64,000 bases of DNA, from assembly GCA_910589015.1 (NCBI GenBank), contig CAJUSA010000006.1, positions 24,583-88,582 on the forward strand, in the 5' to 3' direction. The notes under the pieces are model-generated. The model had not been told where the DNA came from. It made no database searches and saw only the letters and a list, made by a program, of their open reading frames with translations. Made by a program: the position numbers and the translations under genes. This stretch comes from an uncultured Christensenellaceae bacterium. Lineage in GTDB: Bacteria; Bacillota; Clostridia; Christensenellales; Borkfalkiaceae. Below, in pieces: positions 24,741 through 32,926 of this stretch (the stretch's first letter is position 1; each line of letters starts with the position of its first letter).

Positions 24741-26858
24741 TTAAACGAAATTACCGACGAAGAGCGCGGGCAGCGGGATCGAGAAGGTGAACACGAAAAA
24801 CAGCAGGAACACCGCGCAAAGGATCCCGAGACCCACCCAGACGCAGATCTTCGCGGCGGACTGTCCTTTCCATTCGCGTTCGCACGCGTCGCGCACGCAT
24901 TCCGCCGCCAGCGCGAACATGCCGATATACACAAGCGCGATAAAGGCGAGCGCACCGCCGCCGAACGCGCCGAAGACAGCGCCGATCACGATGAGCGCAA
25001 GCGGAATAACGGCGCGGCGAAGCGCAATGCGCCCCTCTTTGCCCTCGATCTTCTTCGTGCAGACGAGCACGATTTTATAAACGGCATACGCCACGCCCAA
25101 AAGCCCGATCAAGAGCGCCGCGGTGTTCATGACGACGGCGGTCACCGCGTACATGCTGCCCGCGCCCGCAAAGATCCGATAGAACGGGTGATAAGCGCAC
25201 ATGCCGCCGTTCGAGCCGACGAACCCGCCCGCAAACAGCTTGCCCATGAGTTGGAAGAGATTGAGACGGGGCGAGTTGGGGTTGTCGTACAGTTTGACGT
25301 AAGGAAGATATACGGGCAACAGGAACAACAGCGAGAAGAGCATGCCGCCCACGATGAGCGCGGTTGCGAACGAGGCAAGCGCCGCCGAGTTTTTCCATTT
25401 ATATTCGTCGACAATATCGAGCACGCGCCGTTTGCTCTCGCTAAGCGGTTTGGGCTGCGGTTCGCCCTCTTCGGAAAGGACGGGTTCGTCGGTTGCGACT
25501 TCCTGCGCCTCTTCCGCCTCGGCAACGGCGATCGCCTGATCGAGATACAGGCGGCGCGCCTTATTCTGCCGAACCATACCCGCCGCAAACAACCCGACGA
25601 TGCCGAGCGCGGCAAGGATATACACGCCGTTCACGCACACCGACGCGGCGCAGAACAAGCCCGAGAGCACGAGCGGCATCACGCAACGCACGTTGGTTTT
25701 TGCGATTCCGCGGTTGTAGAAGAGATACATGAAATAGAGCGACGCGACAAAGAAGAATACGCCGATCATGAGCGGCGTGCCGAAATGCCCCAGCCCGAGG
25801 AAAAAATTCGAGAGCGCATAGAGCACGGCGAACACCAAAGCCGCCTTTTCGCTTTTGCAAAGCTCTTTCACGAAGAAATAGCCCATAACGAGCACGCCGA
25901 AGCTTGCCAGCATCGGGAAGAAACGCAACCCGAACGGGCTGTTTCCGAAAATGACGACGCCCAATCCTAAAATGCTTGTGCCGAGGGAATTGTAAACGCG
26001 GTCGCCGTGGTAGACGTTCGCGGCGCTGTTTCCGCCCGACTTATAGAGCACGTTCCCAAGCCGCATTTCCGCCACCGTCGTCAGGGAATAGATTTCCTCT
26101 TCGCCGAAACGGAAGAACGACGACTGCGCCAACGAAGGGAGTCGCTGCGCGTCGATGAGTGCCGCAGCGCGTTTCTTCGCCGTTGTCTCGTCCTCTTTTT
26201 CCACGTCCTCGCCGTCGAGCATGGGCGGCGCGTAATAAATTTCGACGGGAATGACTTCGAGATCGCCCGAAGGATCGCCGTTCACGCTGGAATTGCCGTC
26301 TTTATCTAACAGTTTTTCGCCCGCAAAGACGATTTCGTTGATGAGCATGTTGCAGGTCGCGGCGGAAAGTTTGTAATACTTATACGTTGCTACGCGCAGG
26401 TTGCTCTCGTCGGTGACCGATAAATCGAAGGGTTCGATCCAGTTGCCCACGGCGTTTTCGACGTAGCGTTCCTTCTTTTCACCCCCCTGCGGTTCCTTGA
26501 ATTTAAGGTTGCCGAGGTTGGCTTCGTAAGTGTACGAACTCGCCGTCGTCGAGGCGCCTCTGCCGAGCGTGATCTTCGCCGACGCGTCCTCGTCGTTATA
26601 AATCGCCGCCACGTTGAGATAGATGTGCCGCACCATATAATAATCGGTTACGGTCTGCCCCTTTTTATTGACGTAAGAGGGATTTTTCAACTCGAACGTA
26701 ATGGGTTCTTTGGCGTTCGACGTGCTCTGCAAGCGCAGTTCGTATGCCTTCCCCGTGCCGTACACCGTGCCGAGCGAACCCAGCCCGACGGCGAGAAAGA
26801 CAAAAGCCACAATGAAAAAGATGATGGTAACAAGCGATATTTTTCCGAATTTTTTCAT
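24741..26858 (-). CDS. GT39-like polytopic membrane protein with secreted N-terminal domain
   Basis: One N-terminal TM helix (about residues 7-29) leads into an extracytoplasmic domain of about 210 residues, then around ten TM helices. The part VYHGDRVYNSLGTSILGLGVVIFGNSPFGLRFFPML resembles the first lumenal loop and following helix of Pmt-type mannosyltransferases (GT39), which use lipid-linked sugars. A cytosolic acidic loop lies around residues 445-480. The extracytoplasmic domain is homologous to the whole of the neighbouring lipoprotein: ITFELKNPS, NWIEPFDL and VATYKYYKLS..NEIVFAGEKL align with its counterparts. The enzymatic role is inferred; the catalytic Asp pair is not certain. Confidence 0.7.
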   Translation of the reverse strand: MKKFGKISLVTIIFFIVAFVFLAVGLGSLGTVYGTGKAYELRLQSTSNAKEPITFELKNPSYVNKKGQTVTDYYMVRHIYLNVAAIYNDEDASAKITLGRGASTTASSYTYEANLGNLKFKEPQGGEKKERYVENAVGNWIEPFDLSVTDESNLRVATYKYYKLSAATCNMLINEIVFAGEKLLDKDGNSSVNGDPSGDLEVIPVEIYYAPPMLDGEDVEKEDETTAKKRAAALIDAQRLPSLAQSSFFRFGEEEIYSLTTVAEMRLGNVLYKSGGNSAANVYHGDRVYNSLGTSILGLGVVIFGNSPFGLRFFPMLASFGVLVMGYFFVKELCKSEKAALVFAVLYALSNFFLGLGHFGTPLMIGVFFFVASLYFMYLFYNRGIAKTNVRCVMPLVLSGLFCAASVCVNGVYILAALGIVGLFAAGMVRQNKARRLYLDQAIAVAEAEEAQEVATDEPVLSEEGEPQPKPLSESKRRVLDIVDEYKWKNSAALASFATALIVGGMLFSLLFLLPVYLPYVKLYDNPNSPRLNLFQLMGKLFAGGFVGSNGGMCAYHPFYRIFAGAGSMYAVTAVVMNTAALLIGLLGVAYAVYKIVLVCTKKIEGKEGRIALRRAVIPLALIVIGAVFGAFGGGALAFIALVYIGMFALAAECVRDACEREWKGQSAAKICVWVGLGILCAVFLLFFVFTFSIPLPALFVGNFV

Positions 26859-26883
26859 GATAGTTTCCCTTTATCCGTGAATG

Positions 26884-27564
26884 TTATTTGATGACTTCGG
26901 CTACCGAAGACGGCTGCCCGTCGAGCAGGATTTTCGCCTTTTGGTTTGCCCGCGCCTGTGTTTCTTCGCCGTGCGGCGTCGCCGTGTGTATGACGGCGGG
27001 AACCAAACTGTATTCGCCCGTGCCCGTTCCGTCTTTTCCCGTGAGCACTTCGCCGATAAAGACGACTTCGTCGAGATACAAATCGCCGCCCGTGCACCGC
27101 AACCGCCAGTACTTATACGACGTGATGTGCAGATTTCCCGCCTGAATGCCGTTATCGTCGCTCAGATCGGCAAGGAAGGGCGTGTACCATCTTTGCAGGT
27201 GCGAACTTTTATTTTCAAGCGTGCCGTCGAACCAGTACGTCGCGCCGAAAGGTTCGACCGGATTATCCTGCGCCACGCAGCGTTCGAGCCGCAAACCGAC
27301 TTTGCCCGTATCGGAATCGGCTTTGCGCGCCGTGACGTACATGCCGACCAACCGAAGATACGCCGTCGTTTCGTACACGCCGTCGCCCAAGGGGCGCGAA
27401 GGGTTGGAAAGCTCGAACATGACGGTGTAGGGCTTGTCCCCGTTCGAATCGCGCAGACGGTAAGAGCCGTTCGTCGAGGCGTTGCCCCTGCACCCCGCCA
27501 GACAGGCGAGCGCCGCAACCGCGGCAAGGGCGAACGCAAAGAGTTTGGTTTTCGTTTTTTTCAT
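26884..27564 (-). CDS. Lipoprotein homologous to the GT39-like protein's outer domain
   Basis: The signal peptide ends in the lipobox LAGC (Cys 25). The mature 200 residues align along their length with residues 40-245 of the downstream membrane protein: FELSNPS with FELKNPS, YLRLVGMYV with YLNVAAIYN, and ITSYKYWRL..LDEVVFIGEVL with VATYKYYKL..INEIVFAGEKL. The fold is probably a beta-sandwich carbohydrate-binding-like domain (inferred). It has its own promoter (27612-27640) and lies 25 bp ahead of the membrane protein, so the two are co-transcribed. It could be a partner or a gene fragment from duplication; the intact lipobox favours a functional protein. Confidence 0.75.
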   Translation of the reverse strand: MKKTKTKLFAFALAAVAALACLAGCRGNASTNGSYRLRDSNGDKPYTVMFELSNPSRPLGDGVYETTAYLRLVGMYVTARKADSDTGKVGLRLERCVAQDNPVEPFGATYWFDGTLENKSSHLQRWYTPFLADLSDDNGIQAGNLHITSYKYWRLRCTGGDLYLDEVVFIGEVLTGKDGTGTGEYSLVPAVIHTATPHGEETQARANQKAKILLDGQPSSVAEVIK

Positions 27565-27611
27565 ATAAGAAAATGCCTTTCCTTATTATATTGCAAATGA
27601 TGCCGTACTCT

Positions 27612-27640
27612 ATTCTAACCGATTAAAAGAAAATTGTAAA
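27612..27640 (-). promoter_or_regulatory. Promoter of the lipoprotein-GT39-comM run
   Basis: TTTACA (27640-27635) and TAGAAT (27617-27612) on the minus strand are 17 bp apart. The lipoprotein ATG lies about 40 bases downstream of the predicted start. Confidence 0.65.
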
Positions 27641-27675
27641 TATTTTTGCTCTATGTTTTTGCGTAATTTTTCGAA

Positions 27676-27711
27676 AAAAAGAAAAAAGTCCGCTTGAAAA
27701 GCGGACTTTTT
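27676..27711 (-). terminator. Terminator of rplS
   Basis: AAAAAGTCCGCTT (27683-27695) and AAGCGGACTTTTT (27699-27711) form a stem followed on the minus strand by a T-rich stretch. A second U tract makes it potentially bidirectional. Confidence 0.88.
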
Positions 27712-27719
27712 CGGGAAGA

Positions 27720-28061
27720 TTATTTCTTTTCCTTGATTTTCGCGGCCTTGCCCGTGCGCCCTCTCAGGTAATAGAGCTTCGCTCTGCGCACCTTGCCCGC
27801 GCGCACGACGGTAACGTACGCAACTTTGGGGGAATGAAGGGGGAAACAACGTTCCACGCCTACGCCGAACGAAAGACGGCGGACAGTGAACGTTTCGCGG
27901 ACGGAACCGCCCTTTCTCGCAATGACGACGCCTTCGAAATTCTGAATTCTTTCCTTGCCGCCCTCGATGATACGGTAACCGACTTTCACGGTGTCGCCCA
28001 CGTTAAACGCGGGTACGTCCTTTTTCAAACCCTCGGATTCGATTTGTTCGATGAGTCCCAT
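27720..28061 (-). CDS. rplS: 50S ribosomal protein L19
   Basis: It is a 113-aa protein with the L19 pattern PAFNVGDTVKVGYRI, RIQNFEGVVIARKGG, ETFTVRRLSFGVGVERCFPLHSP and RRAKLYYLRGRTGKAAKI. The start at 28061 has AGGAGG a little far upstream (about 11 nt); the frame extension to 28094 runs through that site and is rejected. It is usually linked to trmD and rimM, but here stands alone with its own promoter and terminator. The leader is about 95 nt; L19 autoregulatory leaders are known in some bacteria, but no match was recognised. Confidence 0.96.
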   Translation of the reverse strand: MGLIEQIESEGLKKDVPAFNVGDTVKVGYRIIEGGKERIQNFEGVVIARKGGSVRETFTVRRLSFGVGVERCFPLHSPKVAYVTVVRAGKVRRAKLYYLRGRTGKAAKIKEKK

Positions 28062-28161
28062 AATGACTTTACCTCCTGTACAATAACAAAGCATTCATTC
28101 CCGTTTGAATTTTCGCCGCCCTTTGCGGCTACGGCAGAGGAATACCCGAAGTCACTGAACC

Positions 28162-28190
28162 ATTATAAAGCATTATAAGAGAAAAATCAA
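28162..28190 (-). promoter_or_regulatory. Promoter of rplS
   Basis: TTGATT (28190-28185) and TATAAT (28167-28162) on the minus strand are 17 bp apart. A second TATAAT-like hexamer lies inside the spacer. Confidence 0.8.
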
Positions 28191-28219
28191 CTTATTTTCA
28201 GGGCGTTTTTGAATTTTTT

Positions 28220-29482
28220 TCAATCCTTTTGCGCCGTAACGGCGGGCGGCGCGGGCGTCTTGGCGTCGGTTTCCTGCTTTTTTACCTGCCTGATGCCCTG
28301 CACCACGGCGTAACGGTCGCGGCGGAAGAGCGTGCGCGAAAGCAGGGTTTCCCCCTCGTATACGCACAGATAGCTTTCGCTTGCGATGCCTTCCTTTTCG
28401 GCGCGCACCGTTTTTTCCTCGTCGCCCTCGATAATTTTTTCGGGCGGCGGCGCAACGCGCGCCGTGACGCTGCTTTCGAGCGCGTACCTCTTGCCGTCGG
28501 GCAGTCCGTAACAGGTAAACCGCACGAACGATTTTCCCATTTCCGCCGCGATATAAACGGGGTATCCATAGGGATTTTCAAAACGCAGATCGCTGTATTC
28601 CGAAACCATGGCGTCGCACGAAGGCGCAACGTACGAAACGCTCAGCGAATGCGGACGGCTTTCGGTGACGCGCAGCCCCGCTGCCACGGCGCAGTTCATG
28701 AGCGTGGTGCTCGCCTGACAGACGCCCCCGCCCACACCCGGCACGAATTCGCCTTCGAAGATGACGTTCGCGGTGCGAAATCCGTTCTCTTCGGTGCGTT
28801 TCCCCACCGTTTCGTTAAACGAAAAGGCGCCGCCTGCGGGCAGCACCGTGCCCGAAATCCGCATACATGCCAGGGTGATATTGTGCGCGCGGTCGGTATT
28901 CGCGCCGTCGAAATAGGTGACGAACGAAGCAAGTTTGCGCGTGCGCGCTTTGAGCATTTCCACCGTGACCGAAGGCGACACCGCCTGCGTCGCCAGAGAA
29001 ACGCCGTTCCTGCCCTCTTTTAAGGCGGCGAGCGCCGCCGTGAGCGTTTTTTGATAATCGCACTGCCTGCCCGCCCGTTCGGGCGTGTAAAAAAATTCCC
29101 CCCGCTTGGTGAAAAACACCTTTGCGTCAACGGGGTCGCGCGCCTCTTTTTTGCACAGCGCGGCAAGATCGGTTTCGGCGCCGATCCACTCGGGCGCACA
29201 GGAAGAAGTCAGACATTGATAGCGCCGCGCGCCGCGCACGAGCGCAGAAACGTCGTCTCGGTAATCAAGCGTATACGAAACCTCGCCTTCCGCCGTGTGC
29301 ACGGCAAAGGTAAGGGGCGGACGCTTTTCGCGCACGCGCGCTTCCGCCTCGGCATAGGTCATGCCGCCGATCGGAACGCCGTCGACGCTTACGCCGCGTT
29401 TTACCCTTCCGCCTGCGTTGCCGCATAAAAAAACGCCCCCTGCGGCGAGGAGCGCGAATAATACCCGTAATCCTTTTGTCAT
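28220..29482 (-). CDS. VanW-like secreted/anchored protein
   Basis: An N-terminal signal/anchor (about residues 4-24) precedes a peptidoglycan-binding-4-like region (GVSVDGVPIGGMTYAEAEARV) and the VanW domain: FSFNETVGKRTEENGF, GEFVPGVGGGVCQASTTL, then RPHSLSVSYVAPSCDAMV. Such proteins are common in Clostridia and VanW is linked to some glycopeptide-resistance clusters, but its biochemical function is unknown. No vanHAX genes are near. Length 420 aa with a disordered tail. It follows the PHP gene by 36 bp on the same strand. Confidence 0.88.
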   Translation of the reverse strand: MTKGLRVLFALLAAGGVFLCGNAGGRVKRGVSVDGVPIGGMTYAEAEARVREKRPPLTFAVHTAEGEVSYTLDYRDDVSALVRGARRYQCLTSSCAPEWIGAETDLAALCKKEARDPVDAKVFFTKRGEFFYTPERAGRQCDYQKTLTAALAALKEGRNGVSLATQAVSPSVTVEMLKARTRKLASFVTYFDGANTDRAHNITLACMRISGTVLPAGGAFSFNETVGKRTEENGFRTANVIFEGEFVPGVGGGVCQASTTLMNCAVAAGLRVTESRPHSLSVSYVAPSCDAMVSEYSDLRFENPYGYPVYIAAEMGKSFVRFTCYGLPDGKRYALESSVTARVAPPPEKIIEGDEEKTVRAEKEGIASESYLCVYEGETLLSRTLFRRDRYAVVQGIRQVKKQETDAKTPAPPAVTAQKD

Positions 29483-29518
29483 TTCCGTGTTTCCCGTCGG
29501 TTACAGTATGCGCGGAAT

Positions 29519-30367
29519 TTATGAAACGATACGAAGGGCGCGCAGCAACCGCTCGTCCGCCTCGAACACGGGCTTGCCGACAAACCGCCGCCCGTCTTCC
29601 GCATGGAAATCCGAGCCGCCCGTCACGAGCAAGCCGTGCGATCGCGCATAGCGCGTAAAATAAGCCGTTTCTTCGGGCGTATGGGTGGTATACACGCATT
29701 CGATGCCGTCCAGCCCCAACGCGCACAGTTCGTCCATGAGCGCCTCGCGCGCCGCGCCCGCCTCGATGCGGCCGGGGTGCGCCAACACGGCGATCCCGCC
29801 CGTTTCGTGCACGATGCGCAACGCGTCGGCGGGAGTCGGGCGGCACAGATCGGAATAAGCGGGTTTCCCTTTGGAAAAATACTGTTCGTATAATTCGCCC
29901 GGCGCCGTTTCCAAAGCGTTTTTGCCCGTGTTGAGCACGCGCGCATAGGCGCGCACCACGTGCATGGTATGCAGAGGCGTCTGCTCTTTGGTGCGTTCGC
30001 GCAACGCGTCTTCCAAATTCAGACTTGTTCCGAAATAAGCGTTTGCCTTGCGAATGCAGTCCTCCGCGCGCACGAGCGCGCCCTCTTTGCGTTCGCGCAG
30101 AAACCCGTCGTACGCGCCGTTCTGCCGACAGCCGTAACCCAATACATGCACCTTACCGATCGCGCCGTACGAGGAAACTTCCCAACCCGCAACGCACAAA
30201 AGTCCGCACGATTGCGCGGCGGCGCGCTTTTCTTCCAGCCCTTCGAGACTGTCGTGATCGGTCATGGAAACGAGCGCAACGCCCGCCTCTTTGGCGCGGG
30301 CGGCGATTCCCGCGGGCGTATCTTTTCCGTCGGAATAACAGGTATGCAAATGCAAATCGGCTCTCAT
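29519..30367 (-). CDS. PHP-domain phosphoesterase
   Basis: The N-terminal MRADLHLHTCYSDGKDTP and SMTDHDSLEG are metal-binding motifs of the PHP superfamily; further ligands lie in VLAHPGRIE and GGSDFHAED. The closest characterised relatives are nucleoside 3',5'-bisphosphate or oligonucleotide phosphatases (RnaAM/TrpH type). The start at 30367 is chosen because MRADLHLHT is where the family starts; the longer frame overlaps recF. It begins eight bases past the recF stop and is probably co-transcribed. Confidence 0.85.
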   Translation of the reverse strand: MRADLHLHTCYSDGKDTPAGIAARAKEAGVALVSMTDHDSLEGLEEKRAAAQSCGLLCVAGWEVSSYGAIGKVHVLGYGCRQNGAYDGFLRERKEGALVRAEDCIRKANAYFGTSLNLEDALRERTKEQTPLHTMHVVRAYARVLNTGKNALETAPGELYEQYFSKGKPAYSDLCRPTPADALRIVHETGGIAVLAHPGRIEAGAAREALMDELCALGLDGIECVYTTHTPEETAYFTRYARSHGLLVTGGSDFHAEDGRRFVGKPVFEADERLLRALRIVS

Positions 30368-30375
30368 GATGAATC

Positions 30376-31461
30376 CTATTTTATGATCTTTCCGTCCTGA
30401 ATACGGATACGGTGGCTTTCCGCGCCGTACAACACGCGTTCGGCGTGCGTGCAGGTCAAAATACACTGCGTATCTTTGACCCTTTCGAGCAGTTTACGAC
30501 GGCGCGGCAGGTCGAGTTCGCTCATGACGTCGTCGAGAATGAGCACGGGTTTTTCGCCCGTGATCTCTTCGAAGATGCGCGCCTCGGCAAGTTTCATCGA
30601 GAGTGCCGCCGTGCGCGCCTGCCCCTGCGAAGAAAATCCGCGCGCCTCGTTCCCCCCGATGAGAATACGGATATCGTCGCGGTGCGGCCCGACCGAAGTA
30701 AAACCCAGACGCAGATCGCGTTCGCGCGATGAAGCGACGTCGTTTAATATTTTCAGCCGCGCGCTTTCCTCGTCGGCGCCGTAATTGCCGTCCATGCCGA
30801 GCGAAAGCGTTTCGGCTCCGTCGGTCAAAAACGCGTGCGCCTCGGCGGCGACGGGCGACAGCCGCGCCAGATACTGCCGCCGCTCGGACACAACCTTTGC
30901 GGCATACAGCGCAAACTGATCGTCCCACACGGGAAGCGTATCCATGACGTGATCCCACCGCTTGTCTTTGAGCAGGTTATTGCGCTGAATGAGAATTTTC
31001 TGATAACGCGAAAGCGCGGTGCAATAGCGTTTCGAGGTTTGCGATATGGAAATATCGAGAAATCTGCGCCGCTCGTCCGGCCCGTCCTGAATGAGCCGCA
31101 GCTCGCCCGGCGAGAAGAACACGCTGTTCATGTTCCCCAAAAAATCGACGGCGCGCGAAAGCTTGTTGCCGTTGACGTAGAGCTCGCGCCGGTTCTCGAA
31201 GATTTTCGCCGCGAGCGATACGGTGCCGAAGCGGCTTTGCGCCTCCGCCGCGATCTCGGCGCATTCCTGTCCGCGGCGGATAAGCTGTTTATCGTGGCGG
31301 ATCCGCAACGACGCGCCCGTGCAAAGATAAAACACCGCCTCGGCGCAGTTGGTCTTGCCCTGCGCGTTTTTCCCCGTGAGGATATTGAGCCCTTCGCAGA
31401 ACGAAAAGCTCTCTTCCGCATAATTTCTGAAATTGCGCAGCGTTAATTTTTTTATGACCAT
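30376..31461 (-). CDS. recF: DNA replication/repair protein RecF
   Basis: This SMC-like ATPase helps load RecA at gaps. Motifs are the N-terminal TLRNFRNYAEESFSF, Walker A LTGKNAQGKTNCAEAV, the signature ARGFSSQGQARTAALSMKLAEA, and Walker B PVLILDDVMSELD. Length 361 aa. It is head-to-head with dnaA instead of following dnaN, an uncommon arrangement. The ribosome site is weak (AGGA about eleven bases upstream). Confidence 0.96.
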   Translation of the reverse strand: MVIKKLTLRNFRNYAEESFSFCEGLNILTGKNAQGKTNCAEAVFYLCTGASLRIRHDKQLIRRGQECAEIAAEAQSRFGTVSLAAKIFENRRELYVNGNKLSRAVDFLGNMNSVFFSPGELRLIQDGPDERRRFLDISISQTSKRYCTALSRYQKILIQRNNLLKDKRWDHVMDTLPVWDDQFALYAAKVVSERRQYLARLSPVAAEAHAFLTDGAETLSLGMDGNYGADEESARLKILNDVASSRERDLRLGFTSVGPHRDDIRILIGGNEARGFSSQGQARTAALSMKLAEARIFEEITGEKPVLILDDVMSELDLPRRRKLLERVKDTQCILTCTHAERVLYGAESHRIRIQDGKIIK

Positions 31462-31570
31462 AGGGGAAAAATCCTGAAAAACGCTTTCTTTTCGGCGTGT
31501 TTTGTATTATAATGGGGTAGAATTATTATACCAAAGTTTTGGAAAAACACAAAGCGTTTGCGAGGGAAAA

Positions 31571-32923
31571 ATGTCGGATTATTCACAGTACGAACTTTTA
31601 TGGAAAAAAATCTTGGAACGCGCCGAGCCGCACATCAACGCGATCACTTTTTCGGCGTACATTCAAAGCCTCGTTCCCGTAGACGTCGTCAACCGTAAGC
31701 TCGTTCTGCGCGCCGATACCGAGATGGCGGCGGGAACGGTCGAAAAATATCTGCCCAAACTGCGCGAGGCGCTCGCCGCCGCCGAAGTGGGGTTGACCGA
31801 CCTTGTCATCACCGTGGAAGGCAGCGAAGAACACGCCTTCGACGAAGAACCCGACGAGGCGATCGAGCACGACAACATGCTCAACCCGCATTATACCTTC
31901 GATTCCTTCGTGGTCGGCTCTTCCAACAAATTCGTGTTCGCGGCGGCACAGTCGGTGGCGCAGGCGCCAGGGGAAAACTTCAACCCCCTCTATATTTACG
32001 GCGGAACGGGGCTGGGGAAAACCCACTTGATGCAGGCGATCGCCAACCACATTCAGCAGAAAAAGCCCTCTCTCACCGTCATCTACACGACGAGCGAAAA
32101 CTTTTTGAACGAATACGTCGACAGCATGCTCGGCAGAAAGAACGGCGCGGCGGGGCGCGCGGAAACCAAATTCAAAAACCGCTACCGCAACGTCGACGTA
32201 CTGCTTATCGACGATATTCAGTTCTGGGCGGGCAAACGCGGCGTGCAAGAAGCGTTCTTCCACGCGTTTAACGACCTCTATGCCAAAAACAAGCAAATCG
32301 TCATTTCGTCCGACTGCCCCGCAAAAGACCTTACCGAACTCGAAGAACGGTTGAGAACGCGTTTCGAAGGCGGCTTGATCGCCGACATTCAACCGCCCGA
32401 TCTCGAAACCAAGATCGCCATCTTAAAACGCAAGGCGCTCGAAAAGAAATGCGTCGTTCCCGACGACGTTTTAGAAATGCTTGCCAAGAATTCCGATAAC
32501 AACGTGCGCACCCTCGAAGGCAGGCTCAATACCGTGATCTTTGCAAGCAAACTGCATGAAGAGCCCATCAGCTTAAGCCTTGCCGCCACGGCATTCCGCG
32601 AGAGCACCAACACCAACGCCGAAGAACAGGAAGACGTAACGCCCGAAGCGATCATCCGCGCCACCTGCGCGCATTTCAACATCAGTGAAAAAGATCTGCT
32701 CGGCAAGAATAAAAAGCAGGAAATCGTGCGCCCGCGGCAGATCTGCACCTATCTCATGTGCGACATGCTCTCGATCCCCCTTAAAAACATCGGGCTGAAA
32801 ATGGGCAGAAAAGACCATACCACGATCATCTACACGCGCGACAAAATCGCCGAACTCATTCGCGTGAACGACGCCGTGCTCAAAGACGTGAACGATATCA
32901 AGAGCATTATTCTGAAACAGTAA
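31571..32923 (+). CDS. dnaA: Chromosomal replication initiator DnaA
   Basis: It is a 450-aa AAA+ initiator. Domain I begins MSDYSQYELLWKKILER, domain III has Walker A GGTGLGKTHLMQAIA and Walker B DVLLIDDIQFWAGK, and domain IV contains the DNA-binding signature MGRKDHTTIIYTRDKI. The ATG at 31571 has GCGAGGG upstream; the frame extension to 31502 crosses the promoter -10 (TATAAT, 31508-31513). No DnaA-box cluster was found in the 109-bp gap to recF. mnmG follows three bases after the stop. Confidence 0.97.
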   Translation: MSDYSQYELLWKKILERAEPHINAITFSAYIQSLVPVDVVNRKLVLRADTEMAAGTVEKYLPKLREALAAAEVGLTDLVITVEGSEEHAFDEEPDEAIEHDNMLNPHYTFDSFVVGSSNKFVFAAAQSVAQAPGENFNPLYIYGGTGLGKTHLMQAIANHIQQKKPSLTVIYTTSENFLNEYVDSMLGRKNGAAGRAETKFKNRYRNVDVLLIDDIQFWAGKRGVQEAFFHAFNDLYAKNKQIVISSDCPAKDLTELEERLRTRFEGGLIADIQPPDLETKIAILKRKALEKKCVVPDDVLEMLAKNSDNNVRTLEGRLNTVIFASKLHEEPISLSLAATAFRESTNTNAEEQEDVTPEAIIRATCAHFNISEKDLLGKNKKQEIVRPRQICTYLMCDMLSIPLKNIGLKMGRKDHTTIIYTRDKIAELIRVNDAVLKDVNDIKSIILKQ

Positions 32924-32926
32924 ATT

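Noticed and set aside
28220..29482. Glycopeptide resistance locus because of VanW
   Set aside because: No vanH, vanA/B-type ligase, vanX or two-component system is present; VanW-like proteins are common in Clostridia without resistance.
31462..31570. Replication origin between recF and dnaA
   Set aside because: No TTATNCACA-type DnaA boxes on either strand and no AT-rich unwinding tract beyond the promoter.
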